Part shown: positions 9,580 to 19,411 of the stretch, one piece after another
How the letters are laid out: every line of letters starts with the position of its first letter
Position numbering within the stretch: position 1 is the stretch's first letter
From: Luteimicrobium album
GTDB lineage: Bacteria > Actinomycetota > Actinomycetes > Actinomycetales > Cellulomonadaceae
DNA: 64,000 nucleotides
Direction of reading: 5' to 3'
NCBI RefSeq assembly: GCF_030161555.1
Contig: NZ_BSUK01000001.1
Coordinates: forward strand, 3,782,001 to 3,846,000
Program-made: the position numbers and the translations under genes
The notes under the pieces: model-generated
Told to the model about the DNA's origin: nothing
The model's database searches: none
What the model saw: the letters and a program-made list of their open reading frames with translations, nothing else

Positions 9580-10701
9580 TCAGGCTCCGGCGCGTCCGGC
9601 CGTGTAGACGGCCGTGAGCTGCGCGACGACGTCCGCGCCCGTGGGCAGCTGTGCCGCCCGCGCCCGGGCACGGGTCCGCAGGGCGTCCCGCGCTGCGTCG
9701 TCGGACAGCAGTTCCGCGATCGCCGCGGCGAGCGCTCCCGCGAGCGTGGCCTGGGGCTGCGGCGGCACGAGCACGGCGCCGTCGCCGAGGACGGCACGCG
9801 TCCCCCGACGTCGGTCGCGACGATCGCCGCTCCCTGCGCGAGCGCCTCCTGCAGCCAGAGGGGCTGGCCCTCCCAGCGCGCGGTGCTGACGGCGACGTCG
9901 GCGGCGGCGAGGAGCGCGCCGACGTCGTCGCGCGCGCCCAGGAGCTCGACTGGCACGCCGGACGCGCGGACGTCGGCCTCCAGCTCGCCGCGGAGCGGGC
10001 CGTCGCCCGCGACGACCCAGCGGAACGGCTGCGGTGTCCGAGCGAGCTCCCGGGCCGCCGCGACTGCCACGCCCAGGCCCTTCTGGGGCGCCAGGCGCCC
10101 GACGGTGACGAGGAGGCGCTCGTCGGCGGCGAGACCGAGCGCTTCGCGCGTGCGCCGCACGCCGGCGGCGTCGGGATCGGGCGCCGCAGCCCGGGGCGCC
10201 GGGACGAGCGCGAGCTCGGCTCGCCGCGCACCGCGCGCCGTCGCGAGCACGACGAGGTCGGGGCTCACCCCCAGCACCACGTCCGCGCCCCGCCCGACGA
10301 CGCGCTCGAGCACCGCCGAGACCGCGCGTACGGCGCGCCCGCCCACGGGCAGGTTGTGCAGCGTGACGACGACCCGCGGCGTCCGGTCGCCGTCGGCGGG
10401 GGCCTGACGGAGCCCGCGGACCGCGAGGACGGCGAGCGCCCCGGCCCGCAGTCCGTGCGCGTGCACGACGTCGGCCCCCGCCGGACCGCGGCGAGCTGCC
10501 GGACGACGGCGACGTCACCGGGGCGCGGCCGGTCGGTGATCTCGACGGCCTCGAACGGGACGTCCTCGCCGACGAGCGGGCGCACCGAGGCCGGGCCGGC
10601 GACGACCACGTCGTGCCCGGCGGCCCGCAGCGCGGAAGCCGCCTGTCCCACGTGCCGTCCGACGCCCCCGCGCTCGACCCCAGGACCTGCAGCACCCTCA
10701 T
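9580..10701 (-). CDS. Glycosyltransferase, GT4-type fold B (three frameshifts)
   Basis: Reconstructed 374-aa cytoplasmic glycosyltransferase. The N-terminus is [18 protein letters not shown] with a Gly-rich nucleotide-binding loop. The C-terminal half has [24 protein letters not shown], and the acceptor/donor site motif [19 protein letters not shown], a variant of the GT4 EGxPxxxLEAMA signature. Three frame changes occur at five-base C tracts 10665-10669, 10475-10479 and 9802-9806; adding one base at each restores 375 codons. ATG 10701 overlaps the flippase stop (ATGA). It probably adds a sugar to a lipid-linked intermediate handled by the neighbouring flippase, an inference from coupling. 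It ends 77 bp before pyrG. Confidence 0.8.
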   Translation of the reverse strand: MRVLQVLGSSAGASDGTWDRRLPRCGPPGTTWSSPARPRCARSSARTSRSRPSRSPTGRAPVTSPSSGSSPRSGGGRRRARARTAGRGARRPRGPRAPSGPRRRRPDAAGRRHAAQPARGRARRTRGLGGARARRRAGRGRGAGGEPRPRRARDGARCAASRARARPGAPGCGARSRRRRRAAHARSARSRRRRAPPRHRRAPGAPEGPGRGSRGGPGARSDTAAVPLGRRGRRPAPRRAGGRRPRVRRASRAPGRARRRRRAPRRRRRRRQHRALGGPAPLAAGGARAGSGDRRDRRRGTRAVLGDGAVLVPPQPQATLAGALAAAIAELLSDDAARDALRTRARARAAQLPTGADVVAQLTAVYTAGRAGA

Positions 10702-12377
10702 GCGTCCTCCCGCGTGTCGTCGACCGCGGCCGGCTCGGTGCCGTCCGGGGTGGGCGCCGGGTCGCTGCGGCGCAACGATGCCAGCCCGCGCAGCGTGGGG
10801 CGATCGCCCGCGAACGAGGCACCGACCACGACCACCGCCGCGACGAGCGCGGCCACGATCCCGATGGCCAGCGCCGCCGCCCAGCCGGCGTCGTCGGGCA
10901 GCAGCGCGCGGCTCGTGAGCAGGCCGGCGAGCGATCCCAGCGCGGCACCCGCGACCAGCGCGACCACCGTGCGCGCCAGTCCCACGAGCGGGCGGCCGGG
11001 CGCGTAACGGTGGACGGTCCACAGCAGCGCTGCGCCGGCCACCGTCATGCCGAGGCTCGTGGCCGCGCCGACCCCCTCGAGCGTGCGGACAGGATCGGAC
11101 GCGTGCCGCACGAGGGCGGGCGGCAGGGCGAGCGAGGCCACCACGACGACGCCCCAGCCGAGCGCCGTCGCGCGGACGGCGGCCCGTCCGTGGTCGAGCG
11201 AGTACAGGACCCGCGAGAGGTGGAAGACCAGCGCGAAGCCGAGCAGCCCAGGCGCGAGCCAGGCCACGGTCGCCGCCATCCCGGCGACCCCGCCGGGCGT
11301 GAACGCGTCGAACAACGCCTCGACCGCGTCGCTCGCCGCGACGAGCGCCGCGACGCCGACGGCCGTCACCGTCAGCACGATCCGGGTCGTCGTCGCGACG
11401 AGCCGGGAGAAGCCCGCGTGGTCCCCGAGCGACGCACGCTCCGCGAGGCGCGGGAACGTGCTCGTCGCGAGCGGCACCGCGAGCACCGCGTACGGCAGCA
11501 CGTACACCGCCTGCGCGTACTGGTAGACCGGGAACGCGCCGTCGCCGCCCCAGCGGTTCGCGGCCCACAGGATCGCGAGCGACGCGACCTGCTGCGCCAC
11601 CACCGCGCCCACGCCGGCGAGCGCGAGCCGGCGCGCCCGCACGGCCTGGCCGGGCGGGAACCGGAGCGTGAGGCGCAGCGAGGTGCCCGTGCGCCAGGCG
11701 GGGACGAACAACGGCAGCGACATCGCGGCCACGCCCGCCGTGGTCCCCCACGCGAGCCAGGCGAGCGCGGACCGCGACGCCGCCGCGACGTCCGTGGGGT
11801 CGGCGTCGAGGTGCCCGAACACGAGGTACGCGCCGATCACGACGACGCTCGACAGCATCGGCGCGGCCGCCGGCCAGAAGAACCGCTTGTGCGCCTGCAG
11901 CACGCCCGAGAGCACGAACCCGATGCCGTACAGCGGGATCTGGAGCGCGAACACCCGCAGGAAGTAGGTCGTCGTCGCGGCGGGATCGCCGTGACCGACG
12001 TGCGGGATCAGGGACGCGATCGACCCGGCGAACGCGAGCATCAGGAGCCCGAGCGGCACGAGCACGACGAGCGCCCACGTCAGGAGAGCCGACGCGGACC
12101 GGTTCACGTCGAGTCGTGCCCGGCACGCGATCGCCCCCGCGAGCACGGGCACGACGGCGCCGGCGAGCGCCCCGCCCGCCGCGACCTCGTACAGGATGTT
12201 GGGCAGGAGGTTCGCGCTCGCGTACGCCGTCCCGACCCCGACGGTACCGACCTCGGAGGCCTGGACGAGCTGGCGCGCGAAGCCGAGCAGCCGGCTCGCG
12301 ATCGTCACGACCGTGATGAGCAGCGCGGCGCCCGCGAGGCTCTGCGTCGCGCCCCGCAGCCGACCGGGGACGCTCAC
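10698..12377 (-). CDS. MurJ/MviN-like lipid flippase
   Basis: A 559-aa polytopic membrane protein with about 14 predicted helices. It shows the MOP-family/MurJ features ITVVTIASRLLGFARQLVQA at the N-terminus, GTAYASANLLPNILYEVAAGGALAGAVVPV, and FFWPAAAPMLSSVVVIGAYL. MurJ proteins flip lipid II across the cytoplasmic membrane. Start GTG 12377 overlaps the previous stop (GTGA). The C-terminal 40 residues are charged and Pro-rich. Since actinobacteria usually have their housekeeping murJ elsewhere, near parAB, this copy may be a paralogue dedicated to another polyprenyl-linked glycan; that is inference from its coupling to a polyprenyl-phosphate transferase-like gene and a glycosyltransferase. 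Confidence 0.88.
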   Translation of the reverse strand: MSVPGRLRGATQSLAGAALLITVVTIASRLLGFARQLVQASEVGTVGVGTAYASANLLPNILYEVAAGGALAGAVVPVLAGAIACRARLDVNRSASALLTWALVVLVPLGLLMLAFAGSIASLIPHVGHGDPAATTTYFLRVFALQIPLYGIGFVLSGVLQAHKRFFWPAAAPMLSSVVVIGAYLVFGHLDADPTDVAAASRSALAWLAWGTTAGVAAMSLPLFVPAWRTGTSLRLTLRFPPGQAVRARRLALAGVGAVVAQQVASLAILWAANRWGGDGAFPVYQYAQAVYVLPYAVLAVPLATSTFPRLAERASLGDHAGFSRLVATTTRIVLTVTAVGVAALVAASDAVEALFDAFTPGGVAGMAATVAWLAPGLLGFALVFHLSRVLYSLDHGRAAVRATALGWGVVVVASLALPPALVRHASDPVRTLEGVGAATSLGMTVAGAALLWTVHRYAPGRPLVGLARTVVALVAGAALGSLAGLLTSRALLPDDAGWAAALAIGIVAALVAAVVVVGASFAGDRPTLRGLASLRRSDPAPTPDGTEPAAVDDTREDA

Positions 12378-13218
12378 CCCCGGCGCCCGAGCCGGTCGAG
12401 CGTCCGGAGCGCCGGCGTGCGGTCGATCACCGCGGAGAAGCTCACGCGCTCGCTCGCGACCGTGAGCCCGACGACGCCCGCGAGGACCGCGACGCGCGCG
12501 AGGCGTGGCAGCCCGGTCGCCTGGACGCCGACGAGTGCGCCGAGCGCGTTCGCCCCGCCGTCGCCGAGCATGTCGCGCTCGGCGAGGTCGCGGGACGCGG
12601 CCGCCGTGGCGGCGCCGAGGACCGGCCCGGCCGCCGCGGCCGTCGACGGTGCGAGCGGCGCCAGCAGCACCGATGCACCGGCCGCGGCCTTCAGCGCGCG
12701 CCCCGGCCGCAGGTCGAGGAGGTTGAGGAGGTTCGCCGTCCCGGCGACGAGGGCCGTGTCGACGACGACGTCGAACGCACGTCCGGCCGCCCCCTCCGGT
12801 CCGCGCGAGCCCCGGACGCACGCGGCGACGAACGCCGTCGTCCCGATGCCCAGGACCTTGAGGCCGCCGGTCGTGAGCTCGCCGTGCGCGAGCGCGCCCA
12901 GGTGGCCGCGCAGGCCCTTCGTGCGGCGCGAGGTGTCCTCCGCGAGGTCGTCGACGACGCCGAACGCGGCTCCCCCGGCCGTCGCGAGCGCGGCTGCGGC
13001 GCCGACCCGGCCCTCGAGGGCGGTCGCCGCGCCCGCCGTCAGCCCCGCCGCCACGGACGGACCCTCGAGCATGCTCACGGGCTCGCCCCGGTGGTTGGTC
13101 CGTTCCCAACGCTCGGCGCCGCCGGGGCGCGTCGAGCGACGAGAGCCCGGACCGCGACGGTCGCCGCTGCGGCGGTCGCGGCTCCCGCGAGCGCCGGGCC
13201 GAACCCTGCCCGAGCCAT
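12374..13218 (-). CDS. MraY/WecA-family-like membrane glycosyl-phosphotransferase (frameshift)
   Basis: Reconstructed about 281-aa membrane protein. After an N-terminal helix (MARAGFGPALAGAATAAAA) come ERTNHRGEPVSMLEG, then VVDDLAED, NLLNLLDLRPGRALK and MLGDGGANALGALVG. These correspond to the DD, NxxN-D and GDxGxxxLG motifs of enzymes that transfer a sugar-1-phosphate to polyprenyl phosphate. The protein is shorter than canonical MraY or WecA (320-370 aa), so some helices are missing or degenerate. The first helix is in a different frame from the rest; one missing base between about 13095 and 13130 (for example C4 to C5 near 13114) joins them. ATG 13218 lies 2 bp after the steB stop. Confidence 0.72.
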
Positions 13219-13220
13219 CG

Positions 13221-14225
13221 TCAGCCCTTCTTCGTGTCGGTCGAGGAGCCGGCCACGGCGGCAGGGCGCGGGGGCACCGCCTGCGTCGCGCCGTCGTCGA
13301 AGCCGTAGTGCCCGACGGTCCCCTGGGCCTGGTCGGCGAGCGCGAGCGGCACGCTGACCTGGCCGATGAGGGTCGCGACGCCGCTCACCGTGCTCACCGT
13401 GACCTGGAGGTCGCCGTCGTGACGGACCGCGGCGACCAGGCTGTCCGACTCGCCAGCGGGCCCGGCGACGATCGTGCCGGGGACGCTGGTGTGCAGCGCC
13501 ACGACGACCTCCTCCTCGCGCGCCTGCGCGTACGCCAGCGCCTTGGCGTCCGTGGGCGCCGTCGTGCCGTCGGCCTCGGGCTGCGAGTCCGCGGACCCCG
13601 CGAGCACGAGCAGCTTCGTCGACGCGACCGTCGGCGTTCGCTCGACGGTCACGAGCTTCGCGTCGGCGAGGGCCTTGAGCGTCGTGCGGGCCGCGGCCGC
13701 GAGCTGGTGGTCCGTCGCGCTCGCCGACATCGTCACCGACAGCGCGAGCGCCTGCGCGAGCTGCTTCTCCTCGGACGCGGTCGTGTCGATCGGCAGCCCG
13801 GCCGCGAGCGCGGCCTCGACGCCCTCCTTGCGCGCGTCGGCACCGGACTCGCTCAGCCATGCCGACTCGAGCCGGATCCGGCCGCGCACATCCGCCCCGG
13901 CGGACTTGAGCTGGGTGGAGACGGCCTTGAACTCGTCATCGAGGTCGGGGCTGACCTCGACGATCGTGACCTGGTCAGCCGCGAGCACGCCGTCGAGGAC
14001 GGTAGGTGCGAGGGCTGCGAGCGCCGTCGTGCCGCGGTCCGTGGAGGTCCGCGCGTCGTCGAGGTCGGTGCGGAGCTGCTCCTTCTCGGCGCGCAGCGAC
14101 GACACCTGCCCGCTGAGCTGGTTGCCGATCGACTCCTTGAGCGGGCCGGCGCCGAGGATGATCCCCACCGCGAGCGCGAGGAACACGGAGATCAGGGAGA
14201 CGACGTGGTACCGGAAGTTGATCAC
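13221..14225 (-). CDS. steB: SteB / MctB-family envelope protein
   Basis: A 334-aa protein with an N-terminal membrane anchor (VVSLISVFLALAVGIILGAG, residues about 8-27), then a coiled coil (about 38-65, QVSSLRAEKEQLRTDLDD), and a mixed alpha/beta extracytoplasmic domain. This is the layout of the MctB family, named for the mycobacterial copper transport protein Rv1698. In Corynebacterium the steA-steB pair acts in daughter-cell separation, and this gene directly follows steA here with a 94-bp gap, so the cell-separation role is preferred to copper transport. The C-terminal 30 residues are Pro/Ala-rich. Start ATG 14225 gives the usual MINFRYHVVSL opening. Confidence 0.85.
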   Translation of the reverse strand: MINFRYHVVSLISVFLALAVGIILGAGPLKESIGNQLSGQVSSLRAEKEQLRTDLDDARTSTDRGTTALAALAPTVLDGVLAADQVTIVEVSPDLDDEFKAVSTQLKSAGADVRGRIRLESAWLSESGADARKEGVEAALAAGLPIDTTASEEKQLAQALALSVTMSASATDHQLAAAARTTLKALADAKLVTVERTPTVASTKLLVLAGSADSQPEADGTTAPTDAKALAYAQAREEEVVVALHTSVPGTIVAGPAGESDSLVAAVRHDGDLQVTVSTVSGVATLIGQVSVPLALADQAQGTVGHYGFDDGATQAVPPRPAAVAGSSTDTKKG

Positions 14226-14319
14226 GAAGCGCTTTCTGGGTCACGGTCGGGCGGCGCGCCGACGGGGGTTCGGGTCCGGGGCGGGGACGGCGGCCTGGTG
14301 GACGCGCCGTCCCGGAGGC

Positions 14320-15501
14320 TCAGCCTCCGAAGAGCGAGCGGACCCACGACCAGACGTCGTCGAACCGCGCCCCGAGGAGGCCGAACGCCGTCTGCCCCGC
14401 AGCGGTCGCGGCGAGCGCCGCCACGACCGCGAGGAGCCCGGCGAGCGACAGGAGCAGGAGCTGGACGTTCGAGATCGTCGAACGGTACAGCCGGGACACG
14501 CCCTTCGCGTCGACGAGCTTGCTGCCGACCCGCAGGCGGGTGAGGAACGTGCTGGCCATGCCGGCCCGGCCCTTGTCGAGGAACTCGACGAGCGTCGCGT
14601 GCGTCCCGACGGCGACGATCACCTCGGCGCCCTTGTCGTCGGCGATGAGCATCGCGATGTCCTCGCTCGTGCCCGTGGCGGGGAAGACGACCGGGTCGAC
14701 CCCGAGCTGCTGGACGCGTTCGAGGCCGGGCGCGCGGCCGTCGCGGTAGGCGTGCACGACGATCTCCGCGCCGCACGCGAGCGCGCGGTCGGAGACGGAG
14801 TCCATGTCACCGACGATGAGGTCGGGCTTGAACCCCTCGTCGAGGATCGCGTCGGCGCCGCCGTCCACCCCGACCAGCACGGGTCGGTAGTCGGTGATGT
14901 ACGGGCGCAGGATCTGCAGGTCCTCGCGGTAGTGGTACCCCCGCACGACGATGAGGACGTGCCGCCCGTCGATCGGCGTGCTGATGTCGGGCACGCCGAC
15001 GCCGTCGAGCAGGAGGTCCTTCTCGCGGATCAGGTACTCCATCGTGTTCGCCGCGAACGCCTCGAGCTCGGCGGACAGGCCCTCGCGCGCGGCGTCCATG
15101 GCCTCGAGGACGCTCGAGACGTCCTGGCCCTGCCCGGACGCGACGAGCGCCTCGCCCGCGTACACGTCGTCGCCGTCGACGCGCACCCGGGTGCCCTCGC
15201 GCAGCGCCATGATCGCAGGGCCCAGGTCGTCGACGAGCGGGATGCCCGCCTCGACGAGCACCTGCGGGCCGAGGTTCGGGTAGCGGCCCGAGATGGATCG
15301 CGCGGCGTTGAGGACGGCGGCGGGGCGCGCCGAGACGAGGGCGTCGGCCGCCACGCGGTCGATGTCCTCGTGGTCGATGACCGCGACGTCGCCCGGTGCG
15401 AGCCGCTTCGTCAGCGCCTTGGTGCGCCGGTCGATCCTCGCGGGGCCCTGGACGTCGCTCGCGTCCTGGTCGGACGGCGGCCTGCGCAGCGTGAGTCTCA
15501 T
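14320..15501 (-). CDS. steA: Cytokinetic ring protein SteA
   Basis: A 393-aa protein. Its centre resembles thiamin pyrophosphokinase (VGVDGGADAILDEGF and DLIVGDMDSVSD, about residues 205-235), and a single C-terminal membrane helix (LLLLSLAGLLAVVAALAA, about 350-370) is followed by a short tail. This is the SteA layout; in Corynebacterium it recruits with SteB to the division ring and helps activate the RipC-FtsEX separation pathway. Start ATG 15501 gives MRLTLRRPP. It follows the recN stop by five bases, so both are likely on one transcript. Confidence 0.9.
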   Translation of the reverse strand: MRLTLRRPPSDQDASDVQGPARIDRRTKALTKRLAPGDVAVIDHEDIDRVAADALVSARPAAVLNAARSISGRYPNLGPQVLVEAGIPLVDDLGPAIMALREGTRVRVDGDDVYAGEALVASGQGQDVSSVLEAMDAAREGLSAELEAFAANTMEYLIREKDLLLDGVGVPDISTPIDGRHVLIVVRGYHYREDLQILRPYITDYRPVLVGVDGGADAILDEGFKPDLIVGDMDSVSDRALACGAEIVVHAYRDGRAPGLERVQQLGVDPVVFPATGTSEDIAMLIADDKGAEVIVAVGTHATLVEFLDKGRAGMASTFLTRLRVGSKLVDAKGVSRLYRSTISNVQLLLLSLAGLLAVVAALAATAAGQTAFGLLGARFDDVWSWVRSLFGG

Positions 15502-15506
15502 CGGGG

Positions 15507-17263
15507 CTATCGTCCCACGTCCGGTGCGACGGCCGGCCGGCCGGCCTCCAGCAGCTCGGCGGCGTGCCGCAGGGCGGCGTCCGAGTCCTCCTGGCCCGAC
15601 AGCATGCGCGCGAGCTCACGGACCCGCTCGTCGCCGACGACGGCACGCACGTCCGAGGCGGTGACCGGCAGGGCCTGTCCCGCGGCCGGGTCCCCGCTCG
15701 TCGACTTGGCGACGACGACGTGGGTGTCCGCGAAGGCGGCCACCTGGGCGAGGTGCGTGACGACGATCACCTGCGCCCGGCGCGCCAGCTCGGCGAGCCT
15801 CCGGCCCACCTCGACCGCCGCCCGTCCGCCGACGCCGGCGTCGACCTCGTCGAACACGAAGGCCGGCAGCGGCGTGCCCGTCCCGTCCCCGTGCCGCTCG
15901 GCGAGCGCGACCTCGATGGCCAGCATGACGCGCGACAGCTCGCCGCCCGACGCGCCCTTGCCCAGCGGGCGCGCGGGCGCGCCGGCGTGCGGCACCAGCT
16001 CGAGCGTCACGGCGTCGGCGCCCCAGGGCCCGAGCTCGTCCGCCTCGGCGACCCGCACCTCGAGCCGCGCCCCCGCCATGGCGAGGCCCGCGAGCTCCGT
16101 CGTCACGGCGTCGGCGAGCTCGTCGGCGGCCTGACGCCGCCCTGCCGTGAGCTCCGCCGCGAGGCCGCGCAGCTCGTCGTCGAGCGCGGCGAGGCGCTCC
16201 TCGCCTCCTCGACGCGGCTGCCGTCGTCCTCGAGGTCGAGCAGGCGCAGCCCGGCGTCACGCGCCCAGGCCAGCACCTCGTCGATCGTCGTGCCGTAGGA
16301 CCGCGTGAGCGCCGTCAGCGCCGCACGGCGCTCGTGCGCGGTCTCGAGCGCCGCCGGATCGGCCTGGAGGTCCGACACGTAGGAGGCCAGCTCGGTCGCG
16401 GCGTCCTGCAGCGCGTACGCCGCCTCGTGGACGCGCGCCGCGAGACCCGCGAGCGCGGGGTCCTGTGCGGCGGCGCCGTCGAGGGCCCGCCACGCCTGGT
16501 CGAGCAGCACGACGGCGCCCGCCTGGGCGTCCGCCTCCTCGAGCCCGGTGAGCGCGTCGTGCGCGAGCTGCGCCGCGGTCCGCAGGTCCTCGACGTTCGT
16601 GAGCCGCGCGACCTGGGCGTCGAGCACCCCGTCCTCGCCGGGTTGCGGGTCGACCCGCTCGACCTCGGCGAGCCCGAGGCGGAGCAGCTCGGCCTCGCGC
16701 GCACGGTCCTGCGCGGCGCCCGTGAGCTCCTCGAGCCGGGCCGCGACGACGGCCCGCTCGGTCCAGGCGGCGCGGTAGCGTGCGAGCGTCGCCGCGTGCG
16801 CGACGCCGGCGAACGCGTCGAGCGCCGCGCGCTGCTGGGCGGGCGCACGCAGGCGCAGCTGGTCGGCCTGTCCGTGCACCGTCACGAGCTCCGCGGCCAG
16901 GTCTCCCAGGACGGCCTGCGGCACGCCGCGGCCGCCCACGTGCGCGCGCGACCGCCCCTCCGCGGCGACCGTGCGCACGACGACGACCGTGCCGTCGTCG
17001 TCGAGCGTCCCGCCCGCCTCGTCGACGACCGCGGCCGCGGGCGAGCCGTCCGGGACGCGCAGCCGGCCCTCGGCGACGGCCCGCTCGGCGCCGGGGCGGA
17101 CCGTGGCGGGGTCCGCCCGGCCGCCCATGAGCAGCGACAGGCCGGTGAGCAGCATCGTCTTCCCCGCGCCCGTCTCGCCCGTGATGACGGTGAGGCCGGG
17201 GCCCAGCCCGATCCGGGCGGAGTCGATGACGCCGAGGTTCTCGATCGAGATCTCCTCGAGCAC
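15507..17263 (-). CDS. recN: DNA repair protein RecN (frameshift)
   Basis: SMC-like ATPase acting in double-strand break repair. The N-terminus MLEEISIENLGVIDSARI is followed by Walker A ITGETGAGKTMLLTG. The long middle region is helical coiled coil. The C-terminal half carries the signature GKGASGGELSRVMLAIEVALAE and Walker B FVFDEVDAGVGG. The two halves are in different frames. At about 16200 the expected coding VEEAEERLAALDDEL is restored by one base (GCGAG to GCGGAG on the minus strand), giving 586 codons. Unlike most breaks in this window, this site is a GG pair, not a long tract. GTG 17263 follows the nadK stop directly (TGAGTG). Confidence 0.9.
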
Positions 17264-18199
17264 TCAGTCCTCCTTCCCCACGCGCGTGGTCTCGTGCGCC
17301 GCGCGCGACGCCGCGAGCTGGCGCCAGCCCACGACGGGCAGCGCGAACTTGTCGACGAGCCGGTCCGTGAACGGCGCCCGGTTCAGGCGTGCGAGCCGGA
17401 TCGGCTGCGGACCGCGGCGCACCTCGACCCGCGACCCGACGGGCATGTCGACCCGCCGACGCCCGTCGCAGGTGAGCATGCCAGGCGACACCGACGTCGC
17501 GAGGATCTCGAGCCCGAGCGACGACGACGGGCCCACCACCAGCGGGCGGGCGAACAGCGCGTGCGCGGCGATCGGCACGAGCAGCATCGCGTCGACGTCC
17601 GGCCAGACGACCGGTCCCCCCGCGGAGAACGCGTGCGCCGTCGAGCCGGTCGCCGTCGACAGCACGACGCCGTCGCACCCGAACGAGGACAACGGCCGTC
17701 CGTCGACGGCGATCGCGACCTCGATCATCCGTGACCGGTCGGCCTTCTCGAGCGTCGCCTCGTTGAGCGCCCAGCCGCGCAGCGGCTCGTCGTCCCCCGG
17801 GCGCGTGACGGTCACCTCGAGCACGCCGCGCTCCTCGACGGTGTACTCCCCGGCGGCGAGCCGTTGCACGGCCAGGTGCAGGTCCTCGCGGTCGAACTCG
17901 GCGAGGAACCCGACGTGCCCCAGGTTCACGCCGAGCAGCGGTACGCCGGTGCCGTGCGTGAGCTCGGCCGCGCGCAGGATCGTCCCGTCGCCGCCGAGGA
18001 CCAGGACCAGCTCGGCGTCGCCCACGCCCTCGCGCGAGCGCACGACGTCGACGGGGTCCCCGAACGCCTCGGCGAGGTCGTCGTCGTGCAGGACGGCTTC
18101 GAAGCCCGCGGCCTGCAGCTCGCGGATCGTCTCCGTGAGGGCTGCGAGCGCCTCCGGCCGACCACCGTGCGCCACGATGACCACCTTGCGTGCGCTCAC
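17264..18199 (-). CDS. nadK: NAD kinase
   Basis: Phosphorylates NAD to NADP in the cytoplasm. The 311-aa protein has the catalytic GGDGTILRAAE motif (about residue 70), NEATLEKADRSRMIEV, and the Gly-rich STATGSTAHAFSAGGPVV site. Length matches actinobacterial NAD kinases. GTG 18199 overlaps the tlyA stop (GTGA), and its own stop touches the recN start. The tlyA-nadK-recN order is conserved across actinobacteria, which supports all three calls. It contains a surviving C6 run (17616-17621) in correct frame. Confidence 0.95.
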   Translation of the reverse strand: MSARKVVIVAHGGRPEALAALTETIRELQAAGFEAVLHDDDLAEAFGDPVDVVRSREGVGDAELVLVLGGDGTILRAAELTHGTGVPLLGVNLGHVGFLAEFDREDLHLAVQRLAAGEYTVEERGVLEVTVTRPGDDEPLRGWALNEATLEKADRSRMIEVAIAVDGRPLSSFGCDGVVLSTATGSTAHAFSAGGPVVWPDVDAMLLVPIAAHALFARPLVVGPSSSLGLEILATSVSPGMLTCDGRRRVDMPVGSRVEVRRGPQPIRLARLNRAPFTDRLVDKFALPVVGWRQLAASRAAHETTRVGKED

Positions 18200-19128
18200 G
18201 CGCCTACCCCCTCGTTGTCCTCGTCGGCCGCCTCGGAGCCGACGACGTAGGCCGTCGGCGTCGGAGGGGCGCTCCAGTCGTCGGTCGCCGGCTCGACGGG
18301 CGCCGCGACCGCCGCGCGGACTGCGGCGCCCAACCCGTGCTGCGGACGGCCCGGTCCTCCTGCCCCCGGGGCCGGGGCCGCCGCCGTGCGCACCAGCAGG
18401 AGGAAGAACTCGCGGTTGCCGTGCGGACCGGGCAGGGCGCTCGGCACGACGGCGCGGACGGCCCATCCTGACCGCGCCGCCGCCTCGGCGACGCCCAGCA
18501 CCGCGTCCTCGCGCAGCGCGGGCTCCCTGACGACGCCACCCGCACCGAGCCTGTCGCGCCCGACCTCGAACTGCGGCTTGACCAGGAGCAGCGCGGACCC
18601 GTCCGCTGCCGCCACCCGCCCCACGGCGGGCAGCACGTGGCCGAGCGAGATGAACGACAGGTCCCCCACGACGACGGCCGGACGCTCGCCCAGGTCCGCC
18701 GCCTCCAGGTCGCGGGCGTTCACGCCCTCGCGCACGTCGACGCGCGCGTCCGCCCGCAGCCGGTCGACGATCTGGTCGTGCCCGACGTCCACGGCCACGA
18801 CACGGCGCGCCCCGCGGCGCAGCAGCACGTCGGTGAAGCCACCGGTCGAGGCGCCGAGGTCGAGGCAGGCGGCGCCCTCCACCGGCACCCCGATCCCTGC
18901 CGCGTCGAGCGCCGCGAGGGCGCCCTCGAGCTTGTGGGCGGCGCGCGAGGGCCAGCCGGCGTCTCCCGCGGGCCGGTCGACCTCGAGCTCGCCGTCCGCG
19001 GGCGCCGCGGGGCGCCTCACGGTGGCACCGCCGACGCGCACCCGTCCCGCGGCGACCAGCGCCGCAGCCTCGCGCCGCGACCGTGCCAGCCCACGGCGCA
19101 CGAGCTCGGCGTCGAGCCTTGCCGCCAC
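18196..19128 (-). CDS. tlyA: TlyA-family rRNA 2'-O-methyltransferase
   Basis: A 310-aa protein with an N-terminal S4 RNA-binding domain (about 3-60, MAARLDAELVRRGLARSRRE) and an FtsJ-like methyltransferase domain with the SAM site CLDLGASTGGFTDVLLRRGA (about 90) and VGDLSFISL. In mycobacteria TlyA methylates the ribose of C1409 in 16S and C1920 in 23S rRNA and determines capreomycin sensitivity. A C-terminal extension of about 45 residues (Pro/Ala/Glu-rich) is longer than in the mycobacterial protein. The gene is coupled to nadK. Confidence 0.92.
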   Translation of the reverse strand: MAARLDAELVRRGLARSRREAAALVAAGRVRVGGATVRRPAAPADGELEVDRPAGDAGWPSRAAHKLEGALAALDAAGIGVPVEGAACLDLGASTGGFTDVLLRRGARRVVAVDVGHDQIVDRLRADARVDVREGVNARDLEAADLGERPAVVVGDLSFISLGHVLPAVGRVAAADGSALLLVKPQFEVGRDRLGAGGVVREPALREDAVLGVAEAAARSGWAVRAVVPSALPGPHGNREFFLLLVRTAAAPAPGAGGPGRPQHGLGAAVRAAVAAPVEPATDDWSAPPTPTAYVVGSEAADEDNEGVGA

Positions 19129-19131
19129 GTG

Positions 19132-19296
19132 TCAGCCCTCGGTCTCCGACAGGCGATCCTGCAGGGCCGCGTGCACCGCCTCGAACACGGCGACCTGCTC
19201 GCGCAGAGGCAGCTCGCCCACCTCGCGCAGCCTGCCGACGGCGCCGTCGACCGTCTCGTCCCCGGTCGGGGCGTCGTACACGGCGTCGCTGGTCAT
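19132..19296 (-). CDS. Small conserved acidic protein, 54 aa
   Basis: A 54-aa frame starting at ATG 19296 with a good SD (GGGAG, five bases before the ATG). It ends three bases before tlyA, so it shares the transcript. The sequence is acidic and helical (ETVDGAVGRLREVGELPLRE, then VAVFEAVHAALQDRL), without Cys or membrane segments. Small proteins of this kind lie just before tlyA in many Micrococcales. Function is unknown. Confidence 0.7.
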   Translation of the reverse strand: MTSDAVYDAPTGDETVDGAVGRLREVGELPLREQVAVFEAVHAALQDRLSETEG

Positions 19297-19411
19297 CTGC
19301 ACTCCCGTCGGTGTGGCCGCGGCCCGGCCGCGGCGTTGCTCCTTGCACGGTGCCGTCCGCCCGCGCCCGCGTCCCCGGGGAGCGGACGGCGTCGGTTCCG
19401 GCGACACAACG

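Noticed and set aside
9651..14543. Very long plus-strand open frame (1630 codons), and similar ones at 3649-6699 and 46234-49512
   Set aside because: They lie opposite well-supported minus-strand genes; composition is Arg/Pro/Ala-rich without motifs, as expected from stop-codon scarcity at high G+C.
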